In this document: positions 36,716 to 51,000 of the stretch, piece by piece
Position numbering within the stretch: the first letter of the stretch is position 1
Layout: every line of letters starts with the position of its first letter
Assembly: GCA_023238725.1 (NCBI GenBank)
Contig: CM041533.1
Coordinates: forward strand, 26,563,068 to 26,627,067
Source of the DNA: Scortum barcoo
Lineage: Eukaryota; Chordata; Actinopteri; Centrarchiformes; Terapontidae
DNA: 64,000 bases
Direction: 5' to 3'
Made by a program: the position numbers and the translations under genes
Notes under the pieces: generated by a model
The model's input: only the letters and a program-made list of their open reading frames with translations
The model's database searches: none
What the model was told of the DNA's origin: nothing

Positions 36716-38965
36716 TGGCTGATGGAGGAGGAGCTGCTTGTCTTGGAGGGAGAAGTGTACCATTTGACATTTACATTTACAGCACTCTGAACCTGATAGG
36801 GAGTTGGGGGCTGCCTGTTAAAGTGGTCTAAATATAGACAAGCCTGTCATGGTTCAGACCCTGGAGGACATTTTTTGGGCTAATCTCAGTATTAATGACT
36901 GTATGTGTAAAATATTCCTTTGTTTATTTCAGAGCCTCGGAGCAGTGTGAGTGTGAGAGTTTGTTGAGAGAAGGATTGTCCTGCAGTTACATTACAGTAT
37001 TGATGTGTGACACTATAAAAGGCCTGTATGCCTGGGGGAGTAACCAGGCTCATGTTAGAGTGTTTTCAATAAACTCGATAGATCCAGCTACAAGAATCAC
37101 ACAAAAATGAAGTAAACTATGAGTTAGAGTGGAAACAGTGATTTTTTTTGGGGCACATATAAGCATTTTCTTTCGTCAGTGTGACATGTTGAAATGAAGC
37201 AGCCAGTCAACACATTTCTCTCTCCTCAGGTTTTGAGCTCCAGTTCCGCCTGGGTCCGAGCCTTCAGGGGAGGAGGGTTTTGGTGTACACAAACTATCCA
37301 CTTGAAGGACAGCGATATGAACGAAACAACTTCCGCGTTTTGGTGTGGAACTACCCATCAGGAAGGGAGGATGACTCTGATAAGTTCTGCTCTCTGGACC
37401 TCAAGATAGCTGGGTCCTATCAGTACTACTTTGGATATGGGTAAGACCCTTCCTAAAGTAGATTACAGGTTATGTCCCATACTTAAAAATCTACAGTTAG
37501 GGTATAATTTACTGAGCTGCGTGGATTATGTTGCTGCACTGAAAGCAGGACTGTAGGCAGTGAGTTCATCATGGAGTATGCACACTTGTTCTGGAGATGA
37601 ATCTCTTGACATAATCCATATCTTGTAGGGATTCTTGTCTGTGATGGTTTAAAAATTCATCGCTGACTTTGGTGCTGATGATACTCATTAGTCCACGTGT
37701 TAGCTTTGCTTCCTCACCTCCACTTTGACCATTTCTTTGCTATATTGTTTTTTCCCCACAGAGACGTAGAGAAGTCAGGAGGAGGATACATCGTTGTTGA
37801 TCCAGTCCTTCGCGTTGGAGAGGACAATCACGTCCTGCCATTAGACTGTATCAGCATCCAGACCTACCTGTCCAAATGTCTGGGACACTTAGATGACTGG
37901 CCAGACAGACTGAGAGTAGCCAAGGAGTCGGGTGTGTGTATTGTATTTATTTTTGTGTGTTTAAATGGGTGCCGCACAGGTAGCACGGCCCAGAGTCAGT
38001 GGAGGTTAATGTTTCTAAGGATTCTGTGGCTGGCTCATGTCAACAAATCAGCTGCTGAATTAACAGTGAAGATATGATGGATGTTTTCAGATCAAGCTGC
38101 AGGCTGCAAACGTGTACCAAATAATACTTTTTGGGCAGCTTAAGCGACAAGCCAAAGTAGTCTTTGCTGCTATTTCAACCAGGGACCCCATCAGAGGAAA
38201 GCAAAAAGGGTTTTGCAAGAATGCCTGTGGATCATATTGACAGCCAGTCTTTGTTATTTTAGTCCTCACTTTGAACTCAAATGGCTGAACTCAGATGAAT
38301 CATTACCCCCTGGTGTGTGTGTGTGTGTGTGTGTGTGTGTACAGGTGCTGTACAAGAGACAAAATGTAAGGGCAGTAGACTTTCCCGTTTAGATTCACAG
38401 TGGGCTGGAGCCTTCATATCAATCACAATGCACAGTATAATTTTTAAGCAGTAGTATTAAACCGTTTTGGACAGTAGTGTTCAGTGATAGTGTGTTTGTG
38501 GTTTTCTCTCACAGGATACAACATGATCCACTTCACCCCGCTGCAGACTCTAGGAGAGTCCAGGTCATGTTACTCCTTGGCAGACCAGCTGAGCTTTAAC
38601 CCCGAGTTCAGCCCAAAGGGTCAGAGCTACGGATGGGAGGATGTGGGGGCGCAGGTGGAGAAGTTAAGGAAAGAATGGAACATGCTGTGTATTACAGATG
38701 TGGTGTACAATCATACTGGTGAGTGACTAGGTGCATCTTTTTATGTATGGGCACTCTGTTTTAATTTACAGCCAACCAGAGTGGAGACTTGACTGACATA
38801 CAACAAACTGAGAAGAACATTTTGTGGGTATTAAAGTGTTTCTGCTTAATTATGGAAAAAGTGAATGACTCCCAGAATTTCATTAGAGTCTCTGTGTAAA
38901 TCATGGCTACTGTACCAGAGTATAGTATTTCATATTTCTCTCTCTCTCTCTCTCTCTCTCACACA

Positions 38966-39022
<57 letters not shown>

Positions 39023-42000
39023 ATGTGGTGCATGCTAAACCAGGAGCTGACCTCACATTAATAAAAAGCCCAGTGGCATCAACTAGTAAAGTAGAGCTAC
39101 TCGACATGAGGGGGGAACAATGAGAAAAAATGAGAAACAGAGATTACTGGTCTTGTTAAGAACATTGTTGTCATTATGGGGATGTAACACCAAGACATTT
39201 GATTAAATTCAACTCCGTCTGACCAAAAAGGATTCACTTAGTAACCAGAGTAGCGGAGAAAACAGTGTCTTTATTTCTGTCCCCATTCAAAGTATGCTTG
39301 GAGTATGTGATCACATGAGCTAAAGACTAAGAAGTCTTTAATGTGTAACAGAACCATGACAGATTGAGTGACTTAGTTTTGACAAGTTAAAAGAAAATGA
39401 TTCCTGAAAATTCATACTGTTTCATGTTTGTAACCAGTCACGAGACTTTAGAAAATCAGGCATAAGCTTGTTGAAGATGTGCTTTACCCTTTAATCAGTA
39501 TGCTGGTTAAAGTGCATGAAATGGGATGCAGCTTGTGAGTAAAACTGAATAATATGAAGGTAAATCAAAGGGATCTGCTGCTCTGTACTGTATGTGCTCT
39601 CCTATGTTAGCACATTGCACTCGTTGTGACTCGTCTGCTCTTGTCACCCCAGCCTCCCTCCCTTTCTCAGGTCAGTAAAGGGCAGTAAAATGAGCCCGAT
39701 TAAAAGGTTAAAGACTTTCCTGACTGACTGTGTGAAATGTCTGTGTAGATCTCTACAAACAGAGAAGAGGAGAGAAGAGAAGATTTGACTATTATATATG
39801 ATTATAAAACATAAGGACTATTATATAATAAGGAAAACATAATAATAAGGGCAGATTTCCATTATAATCCCAATAAGAAAAGTTTGAAAAAAATCACAAA
39901 ACTTAGCCATAGCATTTTTCAAATGTTCCAGTGTAACAGATGATGTGAGAAATAATACAGTCTTAGTTATGAATGCTTTAATTTTCAGTAATGAATATCT
40001 TATCTATCTTATGTAATTCAATTTGACCATTATTATTTTCTTTGGAGGTACTGTTAAATCTAAGGACTAATGTTAACGTTTTATCAGCCGTGAAAATAAT
40101 TCACTTCATCATTCCTCTCCTCTGAATGGTGGTGACTTGGATTCTGTGTTTGTCTTTTTCTCTACAGCTGCTAACAGTGTGTGGCTCAAAGAACATCCAG
40201 AGTGTGGTTACAACCTGGTGAATTCCCCCCACCTGCGACCGGCCTGGGTATTAGATAGAGCTCTGTGGCATTTAACCACCAGAGTGGCAGCGGGACGCTA
40301 CGAGGCTAAAGGACTTCCTGCTAACATTACCAATGAGAGCCATCTGAATGTGAGCAAACACAGTTCAGCTGAACACACACCACTCATCTGTACAGATATG
40401 AAAAGAGCAGACACATCACACTTCATGGCTGGCATTTCACGACAGTGTTGTAGAGGATACACGAGACCACTGGTGTATTGCTAACATTAAATGTCAACAT
40501 TTTTCAACCACATTTTGCAGGCCACTAAAACTGCAATAAGAGAGGCTCATTTAATAATGTGACCATTTGTGTGTTGTTTGTCTTTCTTGTGTTCATGTGT
40601 GTGTATCAGGCCATCCGTAGTGTGTTGTGGCAGGACGTGTATCCTCAAATCAAACTGTGGGAGTTCTTCCAGGTCAAGGTGGAAAATGCTGTGGAGCAGT
40701 TCAGAATCCTACTACAAGACGGTCTGTCCAAGACTAGAAGTTGTATTTTAAAACAATGTAAACTTTGTAATGGTTGCAACATTTGGTTGCAGAGCAGCAT
40801 CTTCAGTATAACACAGGATGTGTTCAGACAAAGAGCTGCTGTGTAGGTTGTCTGTTTTTGGCAGTGCTCAGAGAGTCACTGATACTGTCCTCTGTAAATA
40901 CCTGTGTTCAAGTGGAAGTGTATCGTTTTGCCAGATGTGCATGAGACAGCTGAAAAACTTGCTATGTTATTGTGGAGTATCCAGTGCTTTGTAGTGAACT
41001 GACAAGTATATCTCTGCATGCCTTGTTGCTGTTGTGTCAAAGGAATTCAAAACATGAATAAAATAGACAGCAGCACTTGCTTGTTCAGTGACAGATCATT
41101 GGATCCTCATCATCCTCAGCCTCTGTGTGCTAATATAGAAACATTTTTTTTAGGCACCAAGCCAGACCATAGTAAGACTGGGGGGAAGAAGGGCCTTAGG
41201 ATCATTCAGGACCCAGAGTACCGTCGTTATGGCAACACAGTGGACATGGACTCTGCTCTGGAGACATTTGTACCTCACAGGTCAGACTCAGGACGACAAG
41301 CTGTCACTGTTATTGTTCAGACTGTTATGAAGTGACAGTTTTATTGGAGTTCTTTCATAAATTTAGTTCTGCTGATTTGAAAAGCAGTCTAGTCTCTTTT
41401 TTCTTAACTAATATAAGGTTCACTTTGGTAAGACAACCCTAACCCTAACCCTAACATCATAGAACACTGATGTAATAACGCTTTCTTCACACCAAACTGG
41501 GAGCCCACAAAGTCATTGTCACTGTGTGGACAAAGAGACACAGATATATACAACAGACGCAAATTATGTAATCTTTTAAACAATTATTTGCTTGTGTTCT
41601 TGCAGGCAGGCACTGACCTGCCAAAGCATGAATTCAGACTTTTTATAAGTTGGCATATGATGGCTTTTGATCCCTTTATTGTAATGAAATCACAGCTAAA
41701 TCTGTTTATTTTGGGATCACACTGCTGTAGAAAGAAAGGTGGATTCATTCTTCCAACTTGTGACTGGCTACACGGTGTGATGCAGTGAGTATTAATTGAC
41801 CAAAGATGAAATTACAGCTCACCAGAGAGATATGGAGAGATGAATATTTCCTTTTCATGATTAAATGCCAAAAACATCAAACATCAAACACTAAATGTAA
41901 AGTGAAATATAACACACTTTAGAAAAAAATAAATTGCTTGAAGTGTGACATTATTGCCACACATTAGAAAAAAAACATAGATATCAAAAAGAATCAGCAC

Positions 42001-45000
42001 TATATACAACATTCATCAGGGGATTCTGTTGCACATGTAGGGAGTAAAAGTAAAAGGATGTGCAGGTTGACAATGCATTGTCGGCTATAAACTATATATA
42101 AACTAGATTATATGCAACTAATATAAGGTCTGAACAGATATGGCAGGATTCTGTACAGTATGCATACATACAGTATATGTTTGATGTATATAGCACTGTA
42201 AAGTTTGTTTCTTTATCTCTCTCTATAGCTCCTCCCCACAGCACACTGAGGAGTGCTGCGGTTGGCTGAGACAGAAACTGAATGAGCTGAATGATGAACA
42301 GCACCACATCGTGCACCAGCATCAAGAACAGGTAAGGTAACGTGTGACATAGCACCAGGCAGTAGTACCTATATAAGTAATTAGAATGCACTACAACAGC
42401 ATAATATGACCATACAGTAAAGGAAGGAAGGACAGACGTGTGAGCAAACATGTGAGTGCACATCGGAGCCAGCTGGAGCCAAACCTGACACCTGTTGGCA
42501 TGGCTGTCAGCAGAGTCAGGGCGGAGGTGCTGATATAGATACTGGGAGTTATAAAATGCCTCCTGTCATTTATACAACAGGTTCATTATTTATGTCTTGT
42601 CTACCAAAATAGTGCACTGTCAGCATCAGAACATAGTGTATTCTACATAGGATTACTATATGACACACAGAAAAATACACAGTGCATCCTGTGCATCAGT
42701 CAGGGTTCATTATGTTCTTCCTGTTCTTTCCTCAAGGCTGTCAACTGCATCGTGGGAAATGTAGTGTATGAGCGTCTGGCAGATCATGGACCCAAACTTG
42801 GTCCTGTTACCAAGAAAAACCCTCTGGTTACCAGGTAATGAATTTAAAGATGGGTTCAAGGAGAGAGGAAAAGGATTTTGAGCGATACGGTGCACATAGG
42901 TAGAAGAGGTGGAAAGATGGAGAAACTTACTCTCTTAACTCTACTCTATTATACTATTTACTGTATGTTAGCTGGGAAAAATCACTGCCATCATTCTTAC
43001 GGTGTTATATTGCATTGAAGCTAACAACATAAAAGCCATTCATTTTTTGGTATGCTGATACCTGTAGCGGGGCCGCTAATGTGAAGTTTGTTTTGCAATT
43101 GGGGCTAGAGAAAAGGCCACTTGGTCAATAAATCTCTTGGAAACATGAAAGGTAGTATGAATGTACAAGGTTAATTCTAATTCAAGTTTTTAAGAAGGCC
43201 AGAAAGTAGATGTAATTCAGCTTTTGCTCTGTTGTTGTGTGCAGCATAGCATTTGCTCAAGACTTTTTCCTCCTTTTGAATTATATCAGTTGAGGTAGAT
43301 TATACAGATATAGAAGACATAGAAATGTCGGATATAAATGTTCCATCCTCTACAGTTATCGTGGATATGAGGTTCATGATAAGGTGTACAGGGGATCTGG
43401 TGAATTTCAGTATTTTCATCTGTCTGTCTCAGGTATTTCACCTTCCCGTACCAGGACTTGACTCTGGAGCAGGAGATGCAGCTTCTGAACCAGCCAGACA
43501 AGATATGTAACTTCCTGGCTCACAACGGTTGGGTGATGGGCGATGATCCACTGCGCAACTTTGCTGAGCCAGGTAAATGTTATGAAACTTTTTAGAAAGC
43601 AGACAGGTACAAAACAGTTAAGACAGAAGAACAAATACACAGACCAAATATAATATAAGATATGTTCAGTCTATATGTTGCACTGCCTGCACTGATGAAA
43701 CTGTGGTCTGTCTGTGCTGCCTGTAGGCTCCAACGTGTACATCCGTCGGGAGCTGGTGTGCTGGGGTGACAGCGTCAAACTCCGCTATGGCAAGGGGCCT
43801 GAGGACTGCCCATACCTGTGGGCCCACATGCAGGAATACACTGAAATCACAGCCAAATATTTTCATGGAGTCAGATTGGACAACTGCCATTCTACACCAT
43901 TACATGTAGCTGAGGTAATGATGTATCATATTATAATATAGTTAAATAGATAAATACACTGATTGACCAGATAAGATAAATCCCCGTACACTGTAATACA
44001 GACCACCTTTGTTAAACTTCAAATTCTAAACTCCTTGTTTACTCTGTGCCAGAAAGGTTATTGATTTAACTCCATTTGGCCATTTTTGATGCTGTAGTTT
44101 GAGGTAGCATTGGACGACCTTGTATTTTTGCTCCACCACACACATTAATACGATGGACAAAATGAGTGTAGTAGGGTTAGGGTTAGTATCCTGCTGATGT
44201 GTTGCCTGTGTAAACATCCTATCCAGCATATATCCCAATTCTGAATGTGGTAGCTGGAGTTTAACAATAGTATATTATTGAATGTTAACACTTTTTCCAT
44301 ATGTGCATGTATATCCTCAAGTCTAGTCACATCAGTGAGTTAGTAGTTAGTCAGTAAAACTAAAACTATGATGATAAATTATGTAATAATGATAAACATG
44401 CCAGCTCAAGGAAAAGTCTGACTTTGGCAATGCAATGCATAAAATGTATTATCACTCTTGTCACGGTGATCAGATAGAGAGGCTAAATCCAGAATAGTAA
44501 AGAATGGAGGCAGCAGAGGTCAGACAGCAGCTCCATTTTTGAGTTGGCCTAATACTTACAGAAATGATTGCCTTATATGCTGAGGAATCAAAGCACATAT
44601 GTGTGATCAGAAACATGGGTATGTTCTATGAGCATGTATACAGTAAAATAAATAACCAGGACTGTTCCATCATATCCTGAGTACTATCAAAAAGAGCATA
44701 TGGCTCATAACCAAAATACTTGTGTGTATTTCATTGCACTCACTCTTAAAAACACATTTCAGTAGCATGCAGTTCTGCGCAACACCACCACAAAGTACAG
44801 CCTCAAAAATGACCAAACAGTTGAGTCAACACACACAACTCCAGTTTGTGCTGCGTTATATTAAAAGGGTATCTGTACCCTGTCATGTCTGATGATTTAA
44901 CTGACTGGCATCTGCAAAGCATAAAAACAAAACACCGATGCTCACCATGACCACATTCCTATGACATACCTACAGGAAACTGTGTGTGCTGCAAACGCTC

Positions 45001-48000
45001 ACTCAGAGTCACTGAGTGTAAATGCCATAGATAAATTTCTTACAATTTTAACATTATAAAGTGGCATATCGTAGTTTTAAATATGATTTGTTAAAGAAGA
45101 GATAGTCAAAATAAATGTGTATATGTATTGGGGGTAAAGGCAAATCAAATTTCCTTTCAGATGTCACTAAATGTCTTCATATGTGTATAAAGGTAGATGC
45201 ATACTGTATGTCAGTGTAACCCTGTTAACAGCAGACCTTTCTTCTCTCACTGTCTGTAATGCTGGTGTATTGTCTTGTCCAGGCCATGTTAGATGCAGCC
45301 AGAGCGGTCAGACCCAATCTGTATGTGATAGCTGAACTCTTTACAGGCAGCGAGCTCATTGACAATGTGTTTGTTAACCGGCTGGGAATTAGCAGCCTTA
45401 TACGAGGTACAACTCTCGTGAATGAACTAACAGTGTGTTTTTTGTCTCTTTCTCCTCTCCTCGCTGCATTGTTCTACTTTCCTCCTCTTCATACTCAAAC
45501 ATCTCCTCTCTTTCTATCTCTTTGCCGTGGTCATGAACTATATGACTGCATGTTGTGGTTACTTTGAGACCTTTTACCACTAACTGGCTGTATCCACTTC
45601 ACATTAAATCTCCTCCTCTTCCTCCTTTCTCATCTCTTCCCCATCATCCTCCTCTTTCTCCGTCTCTCCCCCTCTCTCCAAACCATGACTCTGTGCACGG
45701 TCTGCTCTGGTTTCTGTGTTTCCTTGCTGTGGTTGTACAGTTCATGCTGGACGTGGCCAGAACAGTTTGTCCTAACCTGTATGTGGTGGCTGAACTGTTC
45801 ACTGGTAGTGAGGAGCTGGATAATATCTTCGTAACCAAGCTAGGGATCTCATCGCTCATACGAGGTACAGCAATTTATATGTTCAAAATACACTCATGTA
45901 TAGTATTTTCATTAACATTGTCAAAGTACTGTTTAAGATACTGAAGTAAGTATTTGTGTTTCTTGTGCATGCTATTACCTGTTACATAGAGTCCAGAGTA
46001 CTCATATCATATTTCCATATTCATCAGACCATTCAGTGAGTCCCTGTTCCCCATACAGAAGCATTTGTTATGTTTCTCTCTCTCATTAATTTCTTTTATA
46101 ACACATTCGGACTGACATTTGTTGGGTTGGCACAAGTGGCACCCAAAATTATTTCCCTAAACTTATAATGTGATATATAAAAAAAGATATGATACCAGAA
46201 ATCTAGGTGAATGTAACATCCAGTCATGGTCTGAAACACATTAAATACTTAAAAATAACATTTACTAAAGATAAGCTTCGGTTGTCCGTCTTCAGAACAC
46301 CTACACCGCCTGCATTGAGTCGCTCCGCAGGAAGCTGGAATGTGTGGATTCACTCACAGTGCTGCAGCAGTGTGTGCAGCAGTGTGCACTGTGTTATGGC
46401 AACTGTCCTCCTGTCTCATGAACTCCTCCTCATCTTCTACAGAGGCCATGTCAGCTGGTGACAGCCATGAAGAAGGCAGACTGGTCTATCGTTACGGAGG
46501 CGAGCCGGTCGGAGCGTTTGTTCAGCCCAGTCTCCGCCCACTGATGCCCTCTATCGCCCATGCCATGTTCCTCGATGTTACCCATGACAACGAGTGTCCC
46601 ATACAGGTAGGTCTCTTATGACAGTCAGATTAGGATAGGATTAATCACTGAATCTGCTGAGAAATTGCTCTGATATGCATTATCTTCCTCATTGAGCAAG
46701 CCAAAAAAATGTGTCTTAGACTGTATGTTTCTGTTGGTTTTCTTTACTTTATTCAATTCTTATAATTCATGCAATGTCCAAACTTTAATCGTAGCCTTTA
46801 TTCAGTTGCAGCTTTGTCTATTTGTCTATTTGTACCTGTTTATCTGTCCAAAGCTCTACGTAGAAAGCAAAGCATGACATATTGGCCAGAACCTATGAAA
46901 AAGAAATAGTGATAAAGTCACTTTGTTTAAGTTGAACAGGTAAAACTATCCAGATGTCAGGTGTATACAGTAACAGCTGTTTGTTTGTCTCCTATTGTTA
47001 CACAGCTTCGCTCAGCACTGGACTCCCTCCCCAGCTCTGCTATAGTCTCCATGGCTTGCTGTGCTACTGGTTCCACCAGAGGATATGATGAATTAGTGCC
47101 ACATCAGGTATTTACACACACACACAAAATATTATGACCATCTGATCTTATTTAAAGCTCAACCTTTTTTTGCATTTAACCATGGGTTGTTTTGGAAACC
47201 TGCCAACAATTCCTTAATTTCTATTGCAGATATGAACATAAGTTGATGGCTGCTTTATTTTCTCTAAAGTTGTGACTCCTGTAATTTGACAGCTACAGTG
47301 TCACATTAAAGAGTCAACTGACAAGCTTTCTCCCAGGCACTCAGATGTTGGAGGAAATTTTACAGCAGATACCAAAGAAGCAGCATGCCTCACATTGTGT
47401 TTGTGTGTAGATCTCTGTGGTGAAGGAAGAGCGTTTTTACCCCAAGTGGAACCCCTCAGCATCTCCCACCTCCACTGGTGAGGTTGGACCCCAGAGCGGC
47501 ATCATAGCTGGGAAACTGGCCCTCAACAAGCTGCACCAGGAACTGGCTGCCCAGGGATTCATCCAGGTACCACTGTCTACTTTGTGTGTGTTAACAGTAT
47601 GGAACATCACCTCATATTAAAAGTACTTTCAGCTCAGTTTTCAGTTAAGTTAACAAAGATATAGTATCTATATCTAGTATAGCAGTATACCCAGGAAGTT
47701 TTGATATGTCCCTGCATGCTAACTGAGGTTGTGTTTCTTCCCTGTCAGTGAACAGCATGTCCAGGTTTAATCTCTGATCGTCTTCCTCTCCAGGTGTATG
47801 TGGACCAGGTTGATGCAGATATTGTTGCGATTACTCGTCACTGTCCCAGCACACACCAGTCTGTGGTGTCAGTGTGCAGGACCGCCTTCTGGAACCCCAA
47901 AACCCACCAGTATGACACCAACGCCCCTCCCATGTTCATACCTGGTATAACTATAACATTATCATGTATTTCTAAATGTTTATGTTGCACTGTCTTTGTA

Positions 48001-51000
48001 GTATTCACATGTTTCTTAACCGATATCAGTTCTTTAATTCATGCGTTATTTTGTCAGAGTTTGTTAATCTGATTTCCCAATGCTGAGAGTATTTTCTCCC
48101 CCTCTCTGTCTGTCTCTCAAGGGAAGATAGAGGAAGTGGTACTGGAGGCGAGGACAGTGAAAAGGCATGCTGGGAGTTATAAGAAGGATGATAACTACAT
48201 CAACGGCATGCCAGAATACACTGTGGAAATAAAAGAGCATATATCGGTAAATATTGATCATTATTACATTCATTGTTAAGCTGTTTATTATTGACATAAA
48301 TGAGAAAATCAATAAAATATTCTATATAAACTTTATGTGTAGTTACAAGAGAGCACGGTGGTGAAGCAGGCTGGAGTGACATCCAAAGGCCCATCAGAGT
48401 TTGTGCAGGAAATCACCTTTCAGAAGTTGACCCCTGGCAGCGTCATTGCCTTCAGGTAAACCACATACATATACACACACTCACACACATATAACTTCAG
48501 CATAAAAGTCAAACCAGGACAATTTGCATCATCACTCAATATTTGGTATATTTATCACTGCTTAACTACTGTATGAGAAGCAAAATTACTGGCTTTGTCC
48601 ATCAGATCAGCTGGTCATGACTCTTTTTCCCTACAGGGTTAGTTTGGACCCCAAGGCACAGAAGTTGGTGGGGGTCCTGAGGTACTATCTGTCCCAGTTC
48701 AGCCCCAAATACAGGAGAGGCAGTGTAGCAGATGAAAACCCACCAGAGGCACTGCAGAAACCCCTGGCACAGTGAGTAGACATCGACGCATTGCCACTTC
48801 CTAATGAGACCTGATTAATTGCTGTTTCATATTTGTTGTATGGGTGCAGTAAAGGTTAAACCCCTCTGAGAGACTGATTGAGAGTAATGGAGGCACCTGA
48901 GCTAAATGTCAATTATCATAGGTCTGAATTCTTCAGTCAATTTATAATTTTTAATAAATTTGCAAATATTTTAGCATAAGAAGTGAAAAATGTGAAGGGG
49001 TCTGAATACTTACTGAATACACTTGTATGTTACTGTCTAATAAAGAGTCTCTTTCTGTAAAGCTGCACATATGACTAGTTAAACTTAATGCTGTGTGTGT
49101 TTCCCAGGCTGATGTCTAAGCTGACACTAGCAGACCTGAACGTTCTGCTGTTCCGCTGTGATGCAGAAGAACAAGAGGACGGTGGAGGCTGTTACAATAT
49201 CCCAGGATGGGAGAGCCTCAAATATGCTGGACTACAAGGTAGTTACACTGCAGCTACATATAGTTTATAGTTCATCGAGTTTAGCAAGTGCTAAGGACAG
49301 AACATAGATCCTCTGTGAGGTGACAGAGAGCGCTGTGGCCTCATGGCGAGGGGTTCAAGGTTCAAACCCTCAGCCAGCTGGGACCTCTCTGTGTGGTGTT
49401 TGCATGTTTTTGCTGGTACTCTTCCTTCCACAGGCCAAACACATGCAGGTTAGACGAACTGGTGAATTAATAGGCTTGAATGTGAGCATGTCTGTTATTG
49501 ACGGCATTCCCTGCACCCCTCTCAGTACAGTCGAACAGTATAGAAGATGGATGGATGTAGTTTTGTTGTGCTAAATTAGAGCATACAGGTGAAATGCTTT
49601 GGTGTCAGTCATGTAATACTAAAGACTTTAATGTACTCTGGGGGGTTGTGGGTTTTTTTCTTTTTGTTTGCAAAGTATGCACACTCACAACACTCAGCAC
49701 AGCTTTGTGATTTGTGATTATTCTGAACATGTAGCAAAGATAAAGATACTTTTTAATGGTTACTCACCAAGTTGTTTAAAGGAGTTTTTTCCACATTCAA
49801 AAACAACAACAAAAGAAACAAAACCATTTAGGACCATTTTTTAGTTTGCACAATACTATTGCAGCTTTAAAGTGTTCACCTGCATAATGTATCTCGTACA
49901 ACATGTTAATCAAACAACAGTGAGGAGATGAAGCCCCATAACATGCATTATAGCACTTTCACATCACGCTTGACCAAACCTGTTGGCCAGGCTTACCCAA
50001 TATAACAGGAGTGTGAATGACGGTGTTGTGTCTCTGCAGGTCTGATGTCAGTGCTGGCTGATATCCGCCCCAACAATGACCTGGGTCACCCTCTATGTGC
50101 TAACCTCAGACAAGGGGACTGGCTGATGGATTTTGTCTCCAACAGACTGATACACAAGGAGGGACCTCTGGCACAGGTGCGCCTTTCAGCCTTTAAGGGC
50201 CACTTCACCTTAATTACAAAAGTACATTTGTTTTTATTTATTTGTACTACTGTCTAGCCAATAGATTTGATTTTGTCCCTCATATTTCTGTTCAATAATG
50301 GTGAAGGGAATATTTATTTATTGTGTTCAAAGCCTTGAGAAATTATATTTGAAAACTCAAGTAACAAGGGTGCTGCTAACACGGCTATCAGAAGAGTTTA
50401 CTCACCATCCAATTTTCATTCCCTCGTGCAATTTGTACTCAAATGTAATCTAAATGTATACTACTATATATATAAACATTAATTTAGTACATAGACAGTA
50501 TTCAGAGGGTATGTAGTATTCTAGTTCTCAAAGCCACTCGTCTATACTATGGAGCTGTACTCATACTTGTGCTGTGATATATTCAATTCTGAAACTTTTT
50601 GTATGGTCAGACACCATTAGGGGTAAAAATATGTGATAAAAAGTGGATTTTGTCATTTGAGAGAACTGAGCATACAACAAAGGAGCGAGCACCCTACCAG
50701 CTGTTCGTACAGAATAGCACAGACACCCGTGAACGACAGTATGCATATGAAAAAGGTACTATTCTATAATATATAAGGCAATATTATCTGCACATATCTG
50801 TGAAACAGTTCAGATAATAAAGAAAAGATCTGAACTAAATAACATTCCCCTGCTGTTAGCTCAAAACCTAAGATGGGGGAAATGGTTGTTGGACTAATTG
50901 TACCAAATACTGAGTTTACTGATCAAGGCAGTGAGTGCTGGCGTCTTCTACGGTCTGAGTGGCCACAGTCCTTAAGCTGGTCCTGGAACAGACTGTAACT

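Noticed and set aside
41435..41455. Telomere or chromosome-fusion site
   Set aside because: Only about three units; far too short for a fusion relic, and it lies inside an intact gene.
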